DNA of 64,000 nucleotides from Propionibacteriaceae bacterium (GCA_030532575.1 JAUNKV010000007.1:49140-113139); one strand, 5' to 3'. Shown: positions 34,774 through 45,286, numbered from the stretch's first letter. Notes: generated from the letters alone by a model not told the origin. Program-made: numbers and translations.

Positions 34774-36744
34774 ATGCTGAAATCTCTTCTTCGGGTCGTG
34801 GGAGCTGTGACGGTGGTTGTTGCTGTTCTGCTCACCTATGTGCAACTGTCTTTCGTGGAGCAGGACTTCCCGCTGGGAACGCAGCATCAGGGCACGATCC
34901 TGTTCGGTGAGTCCGGGTTGTCCGAGGAGCAGGTGCTCGCCGGGTTCTCTGAGGTCAGCCGCCAGTACGACCTAGCGATTTACCTTGCGGTGCCGGGGAA
35001 GGACGATCCGTTCCACGGCTTGGATGTCTACGCAGTCGGTCACGAGCAGCCGACGGTGCCGGTGAAGATCAACTGGCTCAGCCTCACCCGCCATGGCACG
35101 TTGTACCCCGCTGCTGAGCTGGGGGAGACCAACCTGTCCGCCGTCTATGCGGTGAAGGGGTCTTGGGAGGGGGTGCAGGCCCTGACTGAGTGGGCAGAGA
35201 GTGTGGGGGCTCAGCCCAGTCAGTGGGGTGGAGAGACCCCATTCACGATGTTTGCTGCTGGCTTGGTCTACGGAGCTGCGGGGATTCCGCTGGTGGCTTT
35301 GGCAGTGCTGTGGGTCACCATCGTGCTTGCTTGGTACGCGGCCAGGGCTGAGGCTCGTGCAGTACGGCTCCTGGCTGGAACCCCGGGATGGCGGATCCAG
35401 GCCCAGGATATGCTCGGCTGGCTCCGGGTCGTCGTTCCGGTGTTGCTGGCGGGAGTGGTCCTGGCGACGGTGGGGGTGGGTCTCGCCCGGGGCTGGGGCA
35501 ACGGGTTGACCGTGGGCGGTGTCGTCGCGGGATACTTGACCGTCCTGACCGGGATGGGGGTGTGCTTCGGGCTCATCGCTTCCTTGGTCACTGCACCGTC
35601 GGTGGCTTCGCTGGCGCTGCGTAAGCCGCCGGAGGCCCGTTTCGAGTTCCCCAGCCAGCTGCTCAAGGCCGTGGCCCTGGCGCTGGGGCTCGCCGCCCTG
35701 CCCGCCCTGTCGTGGCAGGCGCAGAGCTCATGGGCGCAGGCCGTCACCCAAGGCCGGGTAGCGGCGTTGACGGGATACGTCTCCCAAGCGGTGGGTGGGG
35801 TGACGAACGAGGAGTTCAACGCCAGCTACGAGAAACTGGGCCGTTTCGTCCAGAGGGTGGATGCCACTGACACCCTCGCCTACGCCGAGATTGTGACTCG
35901 AGGTGAGGTGCCGCCTGAGCTGACGGCGGCAGGATTTGACAGCGTTGCGGTGGTGAACAGCCACTATGCGGCACAGTTCGACCTGCGAGTGGGCGATGGT
36001 TCGCTGGAGCCGGTGCCTGCAGAGCAGACGGAACAGCTCCTGACGGCACTGGAGGAGGCACGCACAGGCGGGCTGAAGGGCAGGCTGCGGGATGATCTCG
36101 CCAGTGCAGAGGACAACGGTCTACGGGGATACCGCGTCACCTCGGGCGAGGGAATCGTCGCTCCGTCCAGCACCGGGTTGGGTTTCTGGCACGCTGAGCG
36201 ACCCCTGTTGCTGATCTCCGAACGGATCAGCACATCCCTGAGTGCGGACTCACTCGTTTCCTCCCTGACCTTGGGATACTTGCTGTTCAAGGACGTGGCG
36301 GTGATCGATGAGCAGGCGAAGGAAGCCGGGGTGAGCCACATGCTGCTCTCCCGCAGTCGGGCCACTGATTCCGCGCTGCTGGCCGCCCAGTTCGCGAACC
36401 AGGTGGTGTTCACCATTGGGTCCAGCATCGTGATCCTGCTCGGGGCCATCGCCGTCAGCGGTTGGCTCTCGGCCCAGGTGTACGCCGCGAACAACGCGCG
36501 TTTCATCTACCCCATGCTCACCTACGGGCGTAGCTGGTGGCAGGTGTTGCGACGTCGAATCCTGACCGAGACTGGGATCATCACCGCCACCTTCCTTTTG
36601 GTCTCCATCGTCTATCTCGCCCTGGGGATGGCGTGGTCGCCCGTGCTGCTGCTCGGCATGGTGCTGTACCTCGGCTATTCCACTCTCTGTCACCAGCGCG
36701 CTGTCATGGCCATGATCCAGCGCGTCACCCAACGAGCCCACTGA
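34774..36744 (+). CDS. Bacteriocin-associated integral membrane protein (DUF1430/LclB type)
   Basis: 656 residues. An N-terminal helix (about 5-25) is followed by an outward domain of about 140 residues, a cluster of helices between about 165 and 325, a second outward domain, and C-terminal helices with a loop typical of MacB/FtsX-like permeases. Size, layout and position between a lactococcin-972-type peptide gene and an ABC ATPase gene identify it as the DUF1430 'bacteriocin-associated integral membrane protein'. With the next gene it forms an ABC complex thought to give self-immunity or export. The ATPase gene starts 9 bp after its stop. Confidence 0.8.
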   Translation: MLKSLLRVVGAVTVVVAVLLTYVQLSFVEQDFPLGTQHQGTILFGESGLSEEQVLAGFSEVSRQYDLAIYLAVPGKDDPFHGLDVYAVGHEQPTVPVKINWLSLTRHGTLYPAAELGETNLSAVYAVKGSWEGVQALTEWAESVGAQPSQWGGETPFTMFAAGLVYGAAGIPLVALAVLWVTIVLAWYAARAEARAVRLLAGTPGWRIQAQDMLGWLRVVVPVLLAGVVLATVGVGLARGWGNGLTVGGVVAGYLTVLTGMGVCFGLIASLVTAPSVASLALRKPPEARFEFPSQLLKAVALALGLAALPALSWQAQSSWAQAVTQGRVAALTGYVSQAVGGVTNEEFNASYEKLGRFVQRVDATDTLAYAEIVTRGEVPPELTAAGFDSVAVVNSHYAAQFDLRVGDGSLEPVPAEQTEQLLTALEEARTGGLKGRLRDDLASAEDNGLRGYRVTSGEGIVAPSSTGLGFWHAERPLLLISERISTSLSADSLVSSLTLGYLLFKDVAVIDEQAKEAGVSHMLLSRSRATDSALLAAQFANQVVFTIGSSIVILLGAIAVSGWLSAQVYAANNARFIYPMLTYGRSWWQVLRRRILTETGIITATFLLVSIVYLALGMAWSPVLLLGMVLYLGYSTLCHQRAVMAMIQRVTQRAH

Positions 36745-36753
36745 GGAGATCGA

Positions 36754-37386
36754 ATGCAGATCACCGCCCACAACATCCACGTCACCATCGACAACCGGGA
36801 CATCCTGAACAAGGTGTCGGTGGACGCACCCAGTGGAACATCCTTGGCGCTCACTGGTCCCAGCGGGTCGGGCAAGACCACGCTGCTGAACTGCCTCGGG
36901 CTGCTGCTACCGGTCACTGAGGGACGTATCCTCATTGATGGTTCCGATGTGACGAAGCTCAGCGTGGCACGCAAACGGCAGTTCTGGCGCGACAACGTGG
37001 CCTTCATCTTCCAGGACTACGGGCTGGTGCCCGATGAGAGCGTCGGGTTCAACATCTGCATGGAGTCTGCTCCGATCCTGCAGCGCAAGAAGGACTGGGG
37101 ACCTCGCGTCGAGGAGGCCCTGGCCAAGGTGGGGCTGGGTGGACGGGCCGGGGACCAGGTGGCCAAGCTCAGCGGAGGCGAGCGGCAGCGGGTCGGTATC
37201 GCACGAGCCATCCACAAGCAGGCCCGCATCATCTTCGCCGATGAGCCGACCGCCTCCCTCGACGCCGCGAACCGACGAATGGTCCACGAACTGCTGCTGG
37301 GGGAGCAGGAGCGCGGCGCCACCGTCGTCATCTCCACGCATGACGACCAGCTGGCGGCGGCCTGCAACGAGGCGGTTCGGCTCTGA
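36754..37386 (+). CDS. Bacteriocin immunity/export ABC transporter ATPase (LclC type)
   Basis: 210 residues of the MacB/LolD-type ATPase class: Walker [13 protein letters not shown] near residue 33, Q-loop FIFQDYGLVPDE, signature LSGGERQR, Walker B IIFADEPTASLD and switch His in STHDDQ. It pairs with the DUF1430 protein encoded 9 bp upstream. The operon peptide - DUF1430 - ATPase is the standard lactococcin 972 layout. Protection of the producer by removing peptide from lipid II is the usual proposal; it is not proven here. Confidence 0.88.
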   Translation: MQITAHNIHVTIDNRDILNKVSVDAPSGTSLALTGPSGSGKTTLLNCLGLLLPVTEGRILIDGSDVTKLSVARKRQFWRDNVAFIFQDYGLVPDESVGFNICMESAPILQRKKDWGPRVEEALAKVGLGGRAGDQVAKLSGGERQRVGIARAIHKQARIIFADEPTASLDAANRRMVHELLLGEQERGATVVISTHDDQLAAACNEAVRL

Positions 37387-37394
37387 GCGGGTCC

Positions 37395-37910
37395 ATGAAC
37401 AGCCCGGGTAGGGTCTGGTGGGAGCGCGTGGAGTTGCTGACTCCCGCCGAGGTGGCGACCCGCTTGGGGATGTCCCGTAGCAGCGTCCTGCGTCGGATCG
37501 CCGACGGCACCCTCAAGGCAACTAAGAGGGTGCGCGGTGAGGGCGGAATCTACTGCGGTCGCCCTGGTGACCCCCTGGCTGCGTTGTCCTCCTCGAACGC
37601 ACGCTCCAGTGCGATCGTCGTCGTTCGCCTTGCCAGGAACCCACCATGACGATCCTCGCGACGATCCCACCTCACCGCGCACCCTCTAAGGTCGGCACCC
37701 ATCACCGGAGCCCATTGAGTGAGTACGAGCGCTACAGCCGGGAGCTCATACGCCGGATGGCTGAGGTCACCGCCGCCGATGTGGAAGCCGAACTCTTCGG
37801 TGAGTGAAACACCTCTGCTCTTCCTCGACGCCAACTACGTGGGAACCAGTACCTCATCGCCGCTGACGCCATCCCCAGCGTCGGCCTGGGCGAGACGCGG
37901 TTCACCTAAT
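37395..37910 (+). pseudogene. Decayed HTH-antitoxin / PIN-toxin remnant
   Basis: An 84-codon frame (37395-37649) starts with an excisionase-like helix-turn-helix (LLTPAEVATRLGMSRSSVLRRIADGTLKA) but soon loses meaning. A different frame then reads SEYERYSRELIRRMAEVTAADVEAELFGE and stops at 37807, like the C-terminal tail of an antitoxin. Overlapping that end, a GTG at 37800 begins SETPLLFLDANYV, the first strand of a PIN toxin, before the frame fails. The layout fits a toxin-antitoxin pair broken by at least one frameshift and a large deletion. This fills the stretch up to pxpA, in which no intact gene is visible. Confidence 0.5.
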
Positions 37911-37980
37911 CATGGAGCCCGACCTAGCTGTCGTTTGTTCGACGGTTCAGGACATCCGCTCGTCCTTCTACACTCGGGCC

Positions 37981-38718
37981 ATGCGGATTGACCTCAATGC
38001 GGATGTGGGGGAGTCGTTCGGCCGGTGGCGGCTCGGCGACGATGCTGCCCTGCTGGCCCAGATCACCAGCGCCAACGTCGCCTGCGGGTTCCACGCCGGG
38101 GACCCGCTCACCCTCACCACCACCTGCCGGGCTGCGCGGGAGCACGGCGTGGTGGTCGGGGCGCAGGTCAGCTACCGCGACCTGGCGGGGTTCGGGCGGC
38201 GCTTCATCGACGCCAGCTACGACGAACTGCGCTCGGATGTGATCTACCAGATCGGGGCGTTGCAGGGGATCAGCCGAGCCGTGGCCTATGTCAAACCCCA
38301 CGGCGCGCTCTACCACGCCACGATCAGCAATCAGATCCACGCCCGGGCCGTCGTCGACGCCGCCGCCGAGTTCGGCCTTCCCGTGCTCGGCCTGCCCGGC
38401 TCCCTGCTGCTCACCCTGGCCGAGCAGCAGGGACTGCGCGTCGTCACGGAGGGGTTCGCGGACCGGGGCTACCTGCCCGATGGCACCCTGGTGCCGCGCA
38501 GCGACCCGGGAGCCCTCATCACTGACGCCGAGACGGTTGCCGCCCGCGTGGTGAGGCTCGCCACGATGGGGGAGCTCGTGGCCGTTGACGGCACGGTGCT
38601 GCATCCCGGGGTCGAGTCGGTGTGTCTCCACGGCGACACCCCCGGTGCGGCCGCGCTGGCCGGAACCGTGAGGACCGCACTGGCTGCCGCGGGCGTTCAG
38701 GTGGCGGCCTTCGCATGA
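37981..38718 (+). CDS. pxpA: 5-oxoprolinase subunit A (LamB/YcsF family)
   Basis: 245 residues beginning IDLNADVGESFGRW, the family hallmark, with the metal-site segments CGFHAGDP and VKPHGALYH. PxpA acts with PxpB and PxpC to open 5-oxoproline to glutamate using ATP, removing a spontaneous glutamine damage product. The frame is open to 37912, but the ATG at 37981 is the family start. Its stop overlaps the pxpBC ATG (ATGA). Confidence 0.95.
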   Translation: MRIDLNADVGESFGRWRLGDDAALLAQITSANVACGFHAGDPLTLTTTCRAAREHGVVVGAQVSYRDLAGFGRRFIDASYDELRSDVIYQIGALQGISRAVAYVKPHGALYHATISNQIHARAVVDAAAEFGLPVLGLPGSLLLTLAEQQGLRVVTEGFADRGYLPDGTLVPRSDPGALITDAETVAARVVRLATMGELVAVDGTVLHPGVESVCLHGDTPGAAALAGTVRTALAAAGVQVAAFA

Positions 38719-40247
38719 GACTGTTGCCTTCAGGGGAACGCGCCACCCTGGTGGAGCTGGGCAACCTTGCCGAGGTGCTGGCCGCCGAGGCCCGCCTGCG
38801 GGAGCTCGTCGCTGCCGGGGAAGCTCCCTGGGATCAGGTGGTGGATGTCATCGCCGCCCAACGCGCGGTGATGTTGACCCACGGCCCCGCTGATCTTCGC
38901 CCCGCCATCGCCCACGCCCTGGCCGAACTCAGCCCGGAGCTGCCGCGTGCTGACCGCGAGGTGGTGATCGAGGTCCACTACGACGGCGAGGACCTGGCCG
39001 AGGTCTCCGAGCTCACCGGACTCAGCCCTGCCCAGGTGATCGCCGCCCACACCGGCACCCCTTGGCGGGTGGCCTTCGGGGGCTTCGCGCCCGGATTTGC
39101 CTATCTCGTCGGTGGCGACCCCCGCCTGAGGGTGCCCCGCCGCAGCTCGCCCCGGCCCCGGGTCCCTGCCGGGTCGGTCGGCCTGGCCGACCAGTTCAGC
39201 GGCATCTACCCGACGGCATCCCCCGGCGGATGGCAGATCATCGGCCGTACCGATGCCCCGCTCTTCGACCAGGACGCCAGCCCGCCAGCACTGCTCAGCC
39301 CCGGAGTGAGGGTCCGGTTCCGCGCCGTTGAATCCCTCGGCGCAACTCCTCGTCCGGTGCCCAGGGCCATGCCGAACTCACCAGGCCGCGCCCTTGCCGT
39401 CGAACACGCGCTGTTTCCCATCACCCCCCAGGACCGTGGCCGCCCCGGCCTGGCGGCGGTCGGTGTTGGGACCTGCGGTGCCGCTGACCGCCGCGCATAC
39501 CGGCAGGGCGCACTGCTGGTCGGGAACCGGCAGGGTGAGGCGGCCCTGGAGATCACCGCCGGGCAGTGCACCCTCCAGACCCACGGCACCCTCACCGTCG
39601 CCCTGACCGGCGCGCCCTGCCCCGCTGAGATCGACGGCCATCCGGTGCCGATGGAGCATCCCCTGATCCTTCCCGACGGTGCCCGGCTCCGCCTCGGCGC
39701 ACCGAGCGCGGGACTGCGCACCTATCTCTCGGTTGCCGGGGGCATCGATGTGCCGACGGTGCTGGGGTCGCGTTCCTTCGACACCCTGGGGCGGCTCGGA
39801 CCAGGGCCGTTCAACACCGGTGCCCTGATCCCGGTGGGGGAGACCCCCGCTGGCTGGGGGCGCGCTGTGCTGCCCCAGCCCCCGGAGTTGCCCCAGTACC
39901 TGGAGCCGTGCGACGGCGGGGTCCTGTACTACGTGCCGGGCCCGCGCGACGACTGGGTCGAGGGCCTGGCGGGCAGCCGCTGGCGGATCAGCCCCGAGAC
40001 CGACCGGGTGGGGGCGCGGCTGATCGGCGACCCGCTGACCCGGCACGACGGGGAACTGCCGAGCGAACCCGTGGTGACAGGGGCCATCCAGGTGCCGCCC
40101 AGCGGGCAGCCGGTGCTGTTCCTGGCCGACCATCCACTGACCGGTGGCTACCCCGTCGCCGGGGTGTTGACCGAGGAGTCCATCGACCGGGCCGCGCAGC
40201 TGAGCCCCGGGCAGGCAGTGGTCCTGCTCCCGGTGGCTGGGTGGTGA
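38715..40247 (+). CDS. pxpBC: 5-oxoprolinase subunits B and C fused (PxpB-PxpC)
   Basis: 510 residues. The N-terminal part (1 to about 205) is PxpB/KipI-like: RLLPSGERATLVELG, then GGFAPGFAYLVGGDP and PRVPAGSVGLADQFSGIYP. From about 210 on it is PxpC/KipA-like: AVGVGTCGAADRRAYRQGALLVGN, LPDGARLRLG, TYLSVAGGIDVPTVLGSRS and the C-terminal HPLTGGYPVAGVL. Fusion of B and C is common in actinobacteria and fixes their stoichiometry. It is translationally coupled to pxpA. Confidence 0.93.
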   Translation: MRLLPSGERATLVELGNLAEVLAAEARLRELVAAGEAPWDQVVDVIAAQRAVMLTHGPADLRPAIAHALAELSPELPRADREVVIEVHYDGEDLAEVSELTGLSPAQVIAAHTGTPWRVAFGGFAPGFAYLVGGDPRLRVPRRSSPRPRVPAGSVGLADQFSGIYPTASPGGWQIIGRTDAPLFDQDASPPALLSPGVRVRFRAVESLGATPRPVPRAMPNSPGRALAVEHALFPITPQDRGRPGLAAVGVGTCGAADRRAYRQGALLVGNRQGEAALEITAGQCTLQTHGTLTVALTGAPCPAEIDGHPVPMEHPLILPDGARLRLGAPSAGLRTYLSVAGGIDVPTVLGSRSFDTLGRLGPGPFNTGALIPVGETPAGWGRAVLPQPPELPQYLEPCDGGVLYYVPGPRDDWVEGLAGSRWRISPETDRVGARLIGDPLTRHDGELPSEPVVTGAIQVPPSGQPVLFLADHPLTGGYPVAGVLTEESIDRAAQLSPGQAVVLLPVAGW

Positions 40248-40280
40248 GAATTTGTCAGCCCCGGTCCGTAGGGTTGGACC

Positions 40281-41291
40281 ATGAACACGACCCCGCATCA
40301 ACTTCCCCTCTCCGTCCGGGTGCAGCAGTTCTGGTCCTGGTGGGGTGAGCACCACATCGAGGTGGCCCGCGCCCTCGCCACAGGAGAACAGATCGATCGG
40401 ATCGCCGAGGAACTGACCGCCAGGCTGCGGCAGATCGACCAACGGCTCGCCTGGGAGGTCGGGCAGGGCGACGGTGGCTCAGCGATGGTGTTCGTCGTCT
40501 CAGCCGAGGGGGAGCCAGCCCTCAGGGCCACCGCCCGGCGCGTCGTGCTCGCGGCCCCACCCGCCGATGCGCAGTGGTCCTACACCGATCTCAAACAGCC
40601 GAAGGCCAGCGCAGTGCTGCGTTTCGCCGGTCATGACCTCGATTTCAACGACGCCCGGGTGGTGATCGATCAGGACCACACCAAGGTCCACCTCGAGGTG
40701 TGGCACCCGATCTTCGCGAAGGTGGATGAGCAGCTGCGTCTGCAGCTGACCTTCCTCATGCTGGATGCCGCCGTCGGTGAGGAGCGCATCGAGCTGTGGG
40801 TGGGTGGCGTCGATGCGGCCGAGGAGGAGCCCGAGGGGGCGGTACCCCTGAGCCAGGTGCAGCGCGCCATCGATGATCTCAGGGGCTCCTTCCTGAGTGA
40901 GGACGGCGAACCCTGTTGGTCGGTGATGCAGGGGGAGGGGCCCGACGGCCTGCTGCTGGCCCGCGTCCGCATCCCGCTGAGCAGCATGGTCAACCCGGTG
41001 TGGGAGACCCACGTCGGTATCACACGCCACTATCCCGACGGCGGCAGTGGGTTCCCCGGTGTGGAGGACCAGGAGGTCAACGGCAGGATCGAGGACCAGA
41101 TCATGGCGGCTCTCGGGGCCGACGGTGTGCTTCAGGCCGTGGAGACCGGCGGTGGTCGGGTGCTCTGGCACTGTTTCATCGATCCCCTCACGGCCGTGGC
41201 GGCACGGCTGCAGGAGATTGCCCACGGCAATGGAGCCAAGATCACCGTCGAGCCTGATCCCGAGTGGGAGGCGGTGCAGCGCTTCGGCTGA
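40281..41291 (+). CDS. DUF695-like hypothetical protein
   Basis: 336 residues, acidic, no signal peptide or membrane helix. The N-terminal 150 residues (VQQFWSWWGEHHIEVARAL...) resemble a group of actinobacterial proteins of unknown function. The C-terminal third (GRIEDQIMAALGADGVLQAVETGGGRVLWHCFID ... DPEWEAVQRFG) resembles DUF695, whose members end with a similar 'DPxWExV' phrase. The role is unknown. It sits 33 bp after pxpBC and directly before the groES regulatory region. Confidence 0.6.
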   Translation: MNTTPHQLPLSVRVQQFWSWWGEHHIEVARALATGEQIDRIAEELTARLRQIDQRLAWEVGQGDGGSAMVFVVSAEGEPALRATARRVVLAAPPADAQWSYTDLKQPKASAVLRFAGHDLDFNDARVVIDQDHTKVHLEVWHPIFAKVDEQLRLQLTFLMLDAAVGEERIELWVGGVDAAEEEPEGAVPLSQVQRAIDDLRGSFLSEDGEPCWSVMQGEGPDGLLLARVRIPLSSMVNPVWETHVGITRHYPDGGSGFPGVEDQEVNGRIEDQIMAALGADGVLQAVETGGGRVLWHCFIDPLTAVAARLQEIAHGNGAKITVEPDPEWEAVQRFG

Positions 41292-41300
41292 CAGGGGGCC

Positions 41301-41327
41301 TTGGCACTCCACTTGATTGAGTGCTAA
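41301..41327 (+). promoter_or_regulatory. CIRCE operator (HrcA site), near-consensus
   Basis: TTGGCACTC-N9-GAGTGCTAA, with one mismatch to the consensus TTAGCACTC-N9-GAGTGCTAA. It overlaps the probable groES promoter (TATAGC at 41334-41339), so HrcA repressor bound here would block heat-shock transcription under normal conditions. Confidence 0.92.
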
Positions 41328-41346
41328 CCGGGGTATAGCTTTGGTT

Positions 41347-41373
41347 CTGGCACTCGACCAGCTCGGGTGCCAG
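41347..41373 (+). promoter_or_regulatory. Second, degenerate CIRCE-like operator
   Basis: CTGGCACTC-N9-GGGTGCCAG has the same 9-9-9 geometry as the first site and good arm complementarity. It lies just downstream of the -10 box, in the early transcribed region, 46 bp centre-to-centre from the first site. Confidence 0.7.
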
Positions 41374-41459
41374 CCCCGGGTGGCACCGCGACGACGCCCG
41401 GACCGGAAACCGACAACTGACCGGCCCGACGGGCCGGAGAACACAGAAAGGGGCCTGAC

Positions 41460-41756
41460 GTGGCAACCACGATCAAGCCGCTCGAGGACCGCGTCCTCGT
41501 CCAGCCGCTCGAGGCCGAGCAGACCACCGCTTCCGGCCTGGTCATCCCCGACACCGCCAAGGAGAAGCCGCAGGAGGGCAAGGTCGTGGCTCTCGGTCCC
41601 GGCCGCATCGACGACAAGGGCAACCGCGTCCCGCTGGACGTCGCCGAGGGCGATGTCGTGATCTTCTCCAAGTACGGCGGCACCGAGGTCAAGTACGACG
41701 GTGCCGAGTACCTGCTGCTGAACGCCCGCGACATCCTCGCCGTCGTCTCCCGCTGA
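41460..41756 (+). CDS. groS: Co-chaperonin GroES
   Basis: 98 residues with the normal GroES pattern: [36 protein letters not shown] contains the mobile loop, and [25 protein letters not shown] forms the C-terminal strands. The heptameric lid caps GroEL during folding. It starts at GTG 41460 with AAAGGGG upstream, is controlled by the CIRCE sites, and precedes groL by 12 bp. Confidence 0.97.
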   Translation: MATTIKPLEDRVLVQPLEAEQTTASGLVIPDTAKEKPQEGKVVALGPGRIDDKGNRVPLDVAEGDVVIFSKYGGTEVKYDGAEYLLLNARDILAVVSR

Positions 41757-41765
41757 ACGAGGTAG

Positions 41766-43358
<1,593 letters not shown>

Positions 43359-43367
43359 GCCTGTCCG

Positions 43368-43401
43368 CAGGGCCCCGGGATCGTATGGTCCCGGGGCCCT
43401 G
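43368..43401 (+). terminator. groSL terminator hairpin
   Basis: A perfect 13-bp GC-rich inverted repeat (43368-43380 / 43389-43401) with an 8-nt loop starts 10 nt after the groL stop. Confidence 0.85.
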
Positions 43402-43443
43402 TGCTGTTCGCACACCCGCTACGCTGGAGCCCTGGGAGGAAAC

Positions 43444-43704
43444 ATGGCTGATCTGATCCCGTTGGCGGCTGTTCTGGTTGCTGTGCTGTTGCAGGCCCTG
43501 GTCTGGTTCAGGGTGGTGAGGAGCCGGGCGTTCCTCGTCGTCGGAGCTGGTCTGCTGCTGCTCTCCTGGCTGGCTTTCGTCCTGCTTCATGGTGACCCCG
43601 ATGTGTGGGACTTCTACGCCTCGGTGTGGTTCGTACCGTTCCTCGGGCTCGGGGCGACGGCGCTCTGCTGGCTGTGGCTGGGGTGTCCTCGGGGCAAGGT
43701 TTGA
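43444..43704 (+). CDS. Small membrane protein, three predicted helices
   Basis: 86 residues with hydrophobic stretches at about 5-22, 28-48 and 58-76, a short WDFYASVW segment between the last two, and a basic CPRGKV tail. A GGGAGGA site sits 6 nt before the ATG, so it is probably expressed. I do not recognise a family, and its neighbours (groL upstream, the beta-helix gene downstream) give no functional clue. Confidence 0.6.
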   Translation: MADLIPLAAVLVAVLLQALVWFRVVRSRAFLVVGAGLLLLSWLAFVLLHGDPDVWDFYASVWFVPFLGLGATALCWLWLGCPRGKV

Positions 43705-43754
43705 GAGGCTTGTGTCAAGACGCAAGTCGGCTGGACGGCTGACGAGTTTGGGGG

Positions 43755-43812
43755 TTGTGGGGTGCGGGAGTGGCAATTAGAGTCCGAAGCGACCTGAAAA
43801 TGAGTCGTTTCA
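43755..43812 (+). promoter_or_regulatory. Promoter and LacI-type operator of the first beta-helix gene
   Basis: TTGTGG (43755-43760), 17-bp spacer, TAGAGT (43778-43783), then TGAGTCGTTTCA (43801-43812) starting 18 nt after the -10 box. The last is a 12-bp near-palindrome with a central CG, as in LacI-family operators. The same promoter-operator spacing recurs before the second paralogue. Confidence 0.6.
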
Positions 43813-43852
43813 ATCGGGTCGTCCGACATCCCCTACGAAGTGGAGTCCAACG

Positions 43853-45286
43853 ATGGATATCAGTCGTCGTAGCGTCCTCATGGGCGCAGCAGCGCTGCCC
43901 GCTGTCAGCCTGCTTGCCGGTGCCCCCGCGGCCCTGGCGGACAGCAGCACCCATGCCACCTTCTACCTGTCGGAGAAGGGCAATGACAATGCGGCCGGAA
44001 CCTCGCAGCGTCGAGCATGGCGGAGCTTGGAGCGCCTCCAGAAGGCCCTCGAGGACGGCCAGGTGGGCTACGGGTCCACCGTGCTGTTCCGCAGCGGTCA
44101 CCGGTTCTACGGAGAGCTGTCCGGGATTCCGGCCAACCTCAACGGCAACGGGCGGTTGACCCTGGGTTCCTACGGACGCGGCAGGCGTCCGCAGATCATG
44201 GGCTACAAGGTGCTGAACAAGCCCGAGATGTGGTCCAAGGTGGGCAAGAACCTGTGGCGGATCAACCTGGGTGATCCCGACACCCACGTCGGCAACAAGA
44301 TGGCCTCGGGGGATCGAGGTGCCGATGTCGGCTTCCTGCGGGTCAACGGCGTCATCAAGGGCCACAAGAAGGCGACGGTGGAGGAGCTCACCGAGGAGTG
44401 GCACTTCCACTCCGATGTCGAGGAGAAGACCCTCACCGTCTACCGCGAGGACAACCCCTCGAAGGTGCGCGACCTCAGGCTCACCGTCAACGGTCGCCTG
44501 GTCCAGGTCAGGTCCAACATGACGATCGAAGGCCTCGACCTCATCGGTACCGGCGGTCACGGCGTGCAGGTCGTGGATGCCAATGGTGTGCAGATCCTCG
44601 ACAATCGCATCCGCGACATCGGTGGCGGCTACGTCTACGGCACCACCCGTTACGGCAACGGTGTGGAGATCTGGATCAACACCAAGGACGTCCTGGTCAA
44701 GGACAACATCATCTACGAGGCCTACGACGTCGGCGTCACCCTTCAGGGTGGGCAGGTGCTCGGCCCCACGGAGTGGAATGATCCGTGGCGCACCGGCTGG
44801 AAGAATGTGCACATCCGCAACAACCGGATCGCGCGCAACAGCCAGTCCTTCGAGATCTGGGCTCGTGGCTTCGAGCAGAAGGACAAGGAAACCATCTACG
44901 ATCACGGCCCGATGTCCGGCTACCGGAACTGCTCCTTCACCGGGAACGTCTGCACCGACGCCGGTGCCGGGTGGGGGCAGGCCGTGCGCTCCAACCCGGA
45001 TGAGGGCGGGGTCCACCTGCTGTCCTACAACGAGGACCTGCACATGGACCTGAAGATCACGAACAACAAGTTCCTGGGGGCGCTCAACGCCTACATGTAC
45101 CGCCAGCCGGAGCAGGAGAACGACCTCGTGATCGACGAGAACATCATCCGGCTCAAGCCGGGGCAGCGCATCCAGGCGGACCGCCCCGAGGAGTGGATGA
45201 GGCAGCACCGCCAGACCATCGAGCAGCACGAGGAGTGGTCGCGCGACACCGGCTTCGACCGCAACAGCGAGTTCATCATCGGCTGA
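43853..45286 (+). CDS. Secreted parallel beta-helix protein, paralogue 1
   Basis: 477 residues with a Tat-type signal peptide (DISRRSVLMGAAALPAVSLLAG, cleavage after ALA near residue 29). The mature start TFYLSEKGNDNAAGTSQ is the DUF1565-like opening found in right-handed parallel beta-helix carbohydrate enzymes. Repeated strand-turn units follow, with NGVQILDNRIRDIGGGYVYG, YGNGVEIWIN and NCSFTGNVCTDAGAGWG. It is clearly homologous to the genes at 45703 and 60476. Folds of this kind act as polysaccharide lyases or glycoside hydrolases; the exact class and catalytic residues cannot be assigned by eye. Export by Tat and the neighbouring mannosidase operon suggest glycan attack outside the cell. 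Confidence 0.78.
   Translation: MDISRRSVLMGAAALPAVSLLAGAPAALADSSTHATFYLSEKGNDNAAGTSQRRAWRSLERLQKALEDGQVGYGSTVLFRSGHRFYGELSGIPANLNGNGRLTLGSYGRGRRPQIMGYKVLNKPEMWSKVGKNLWRINLGDPDTHVGNKMASGDRGADVGFLRVNGVIKGHKKATVEELTEEWHFHSDVEEKTLTVYREDNPSKVRDLRLTVNGRLVQVRSNMTIEGLDLIGTGGHGVQVVDANGVQILDNRIRDIGGGYVYGTTRYGNGVEIWINTKDVLVKDNIIYEAYDVGVTLQGGQVLGPTEWNDPWRTGWKNVHIRNNRIARNSQSFEIWARGFEQKDKETIYDHGPMSGYRNCSFTGNVCTDAGAGWGQAVRSNPDEGGVHLLSYNEDLHMDLKITNNKFLGALNAYMYRQPEQENDLVIDENIIRLKPGQRIQADRPEEWMRQHRQTIEQHEEWSRDTGFDRNSEFIIG

Noticed and set aside
37550..37834. 94-codon minus-strand frame
   Set aside because: No ribosome site or recognisable domain; the plus strand of the same region shows the toxin-antitoxin remnant.
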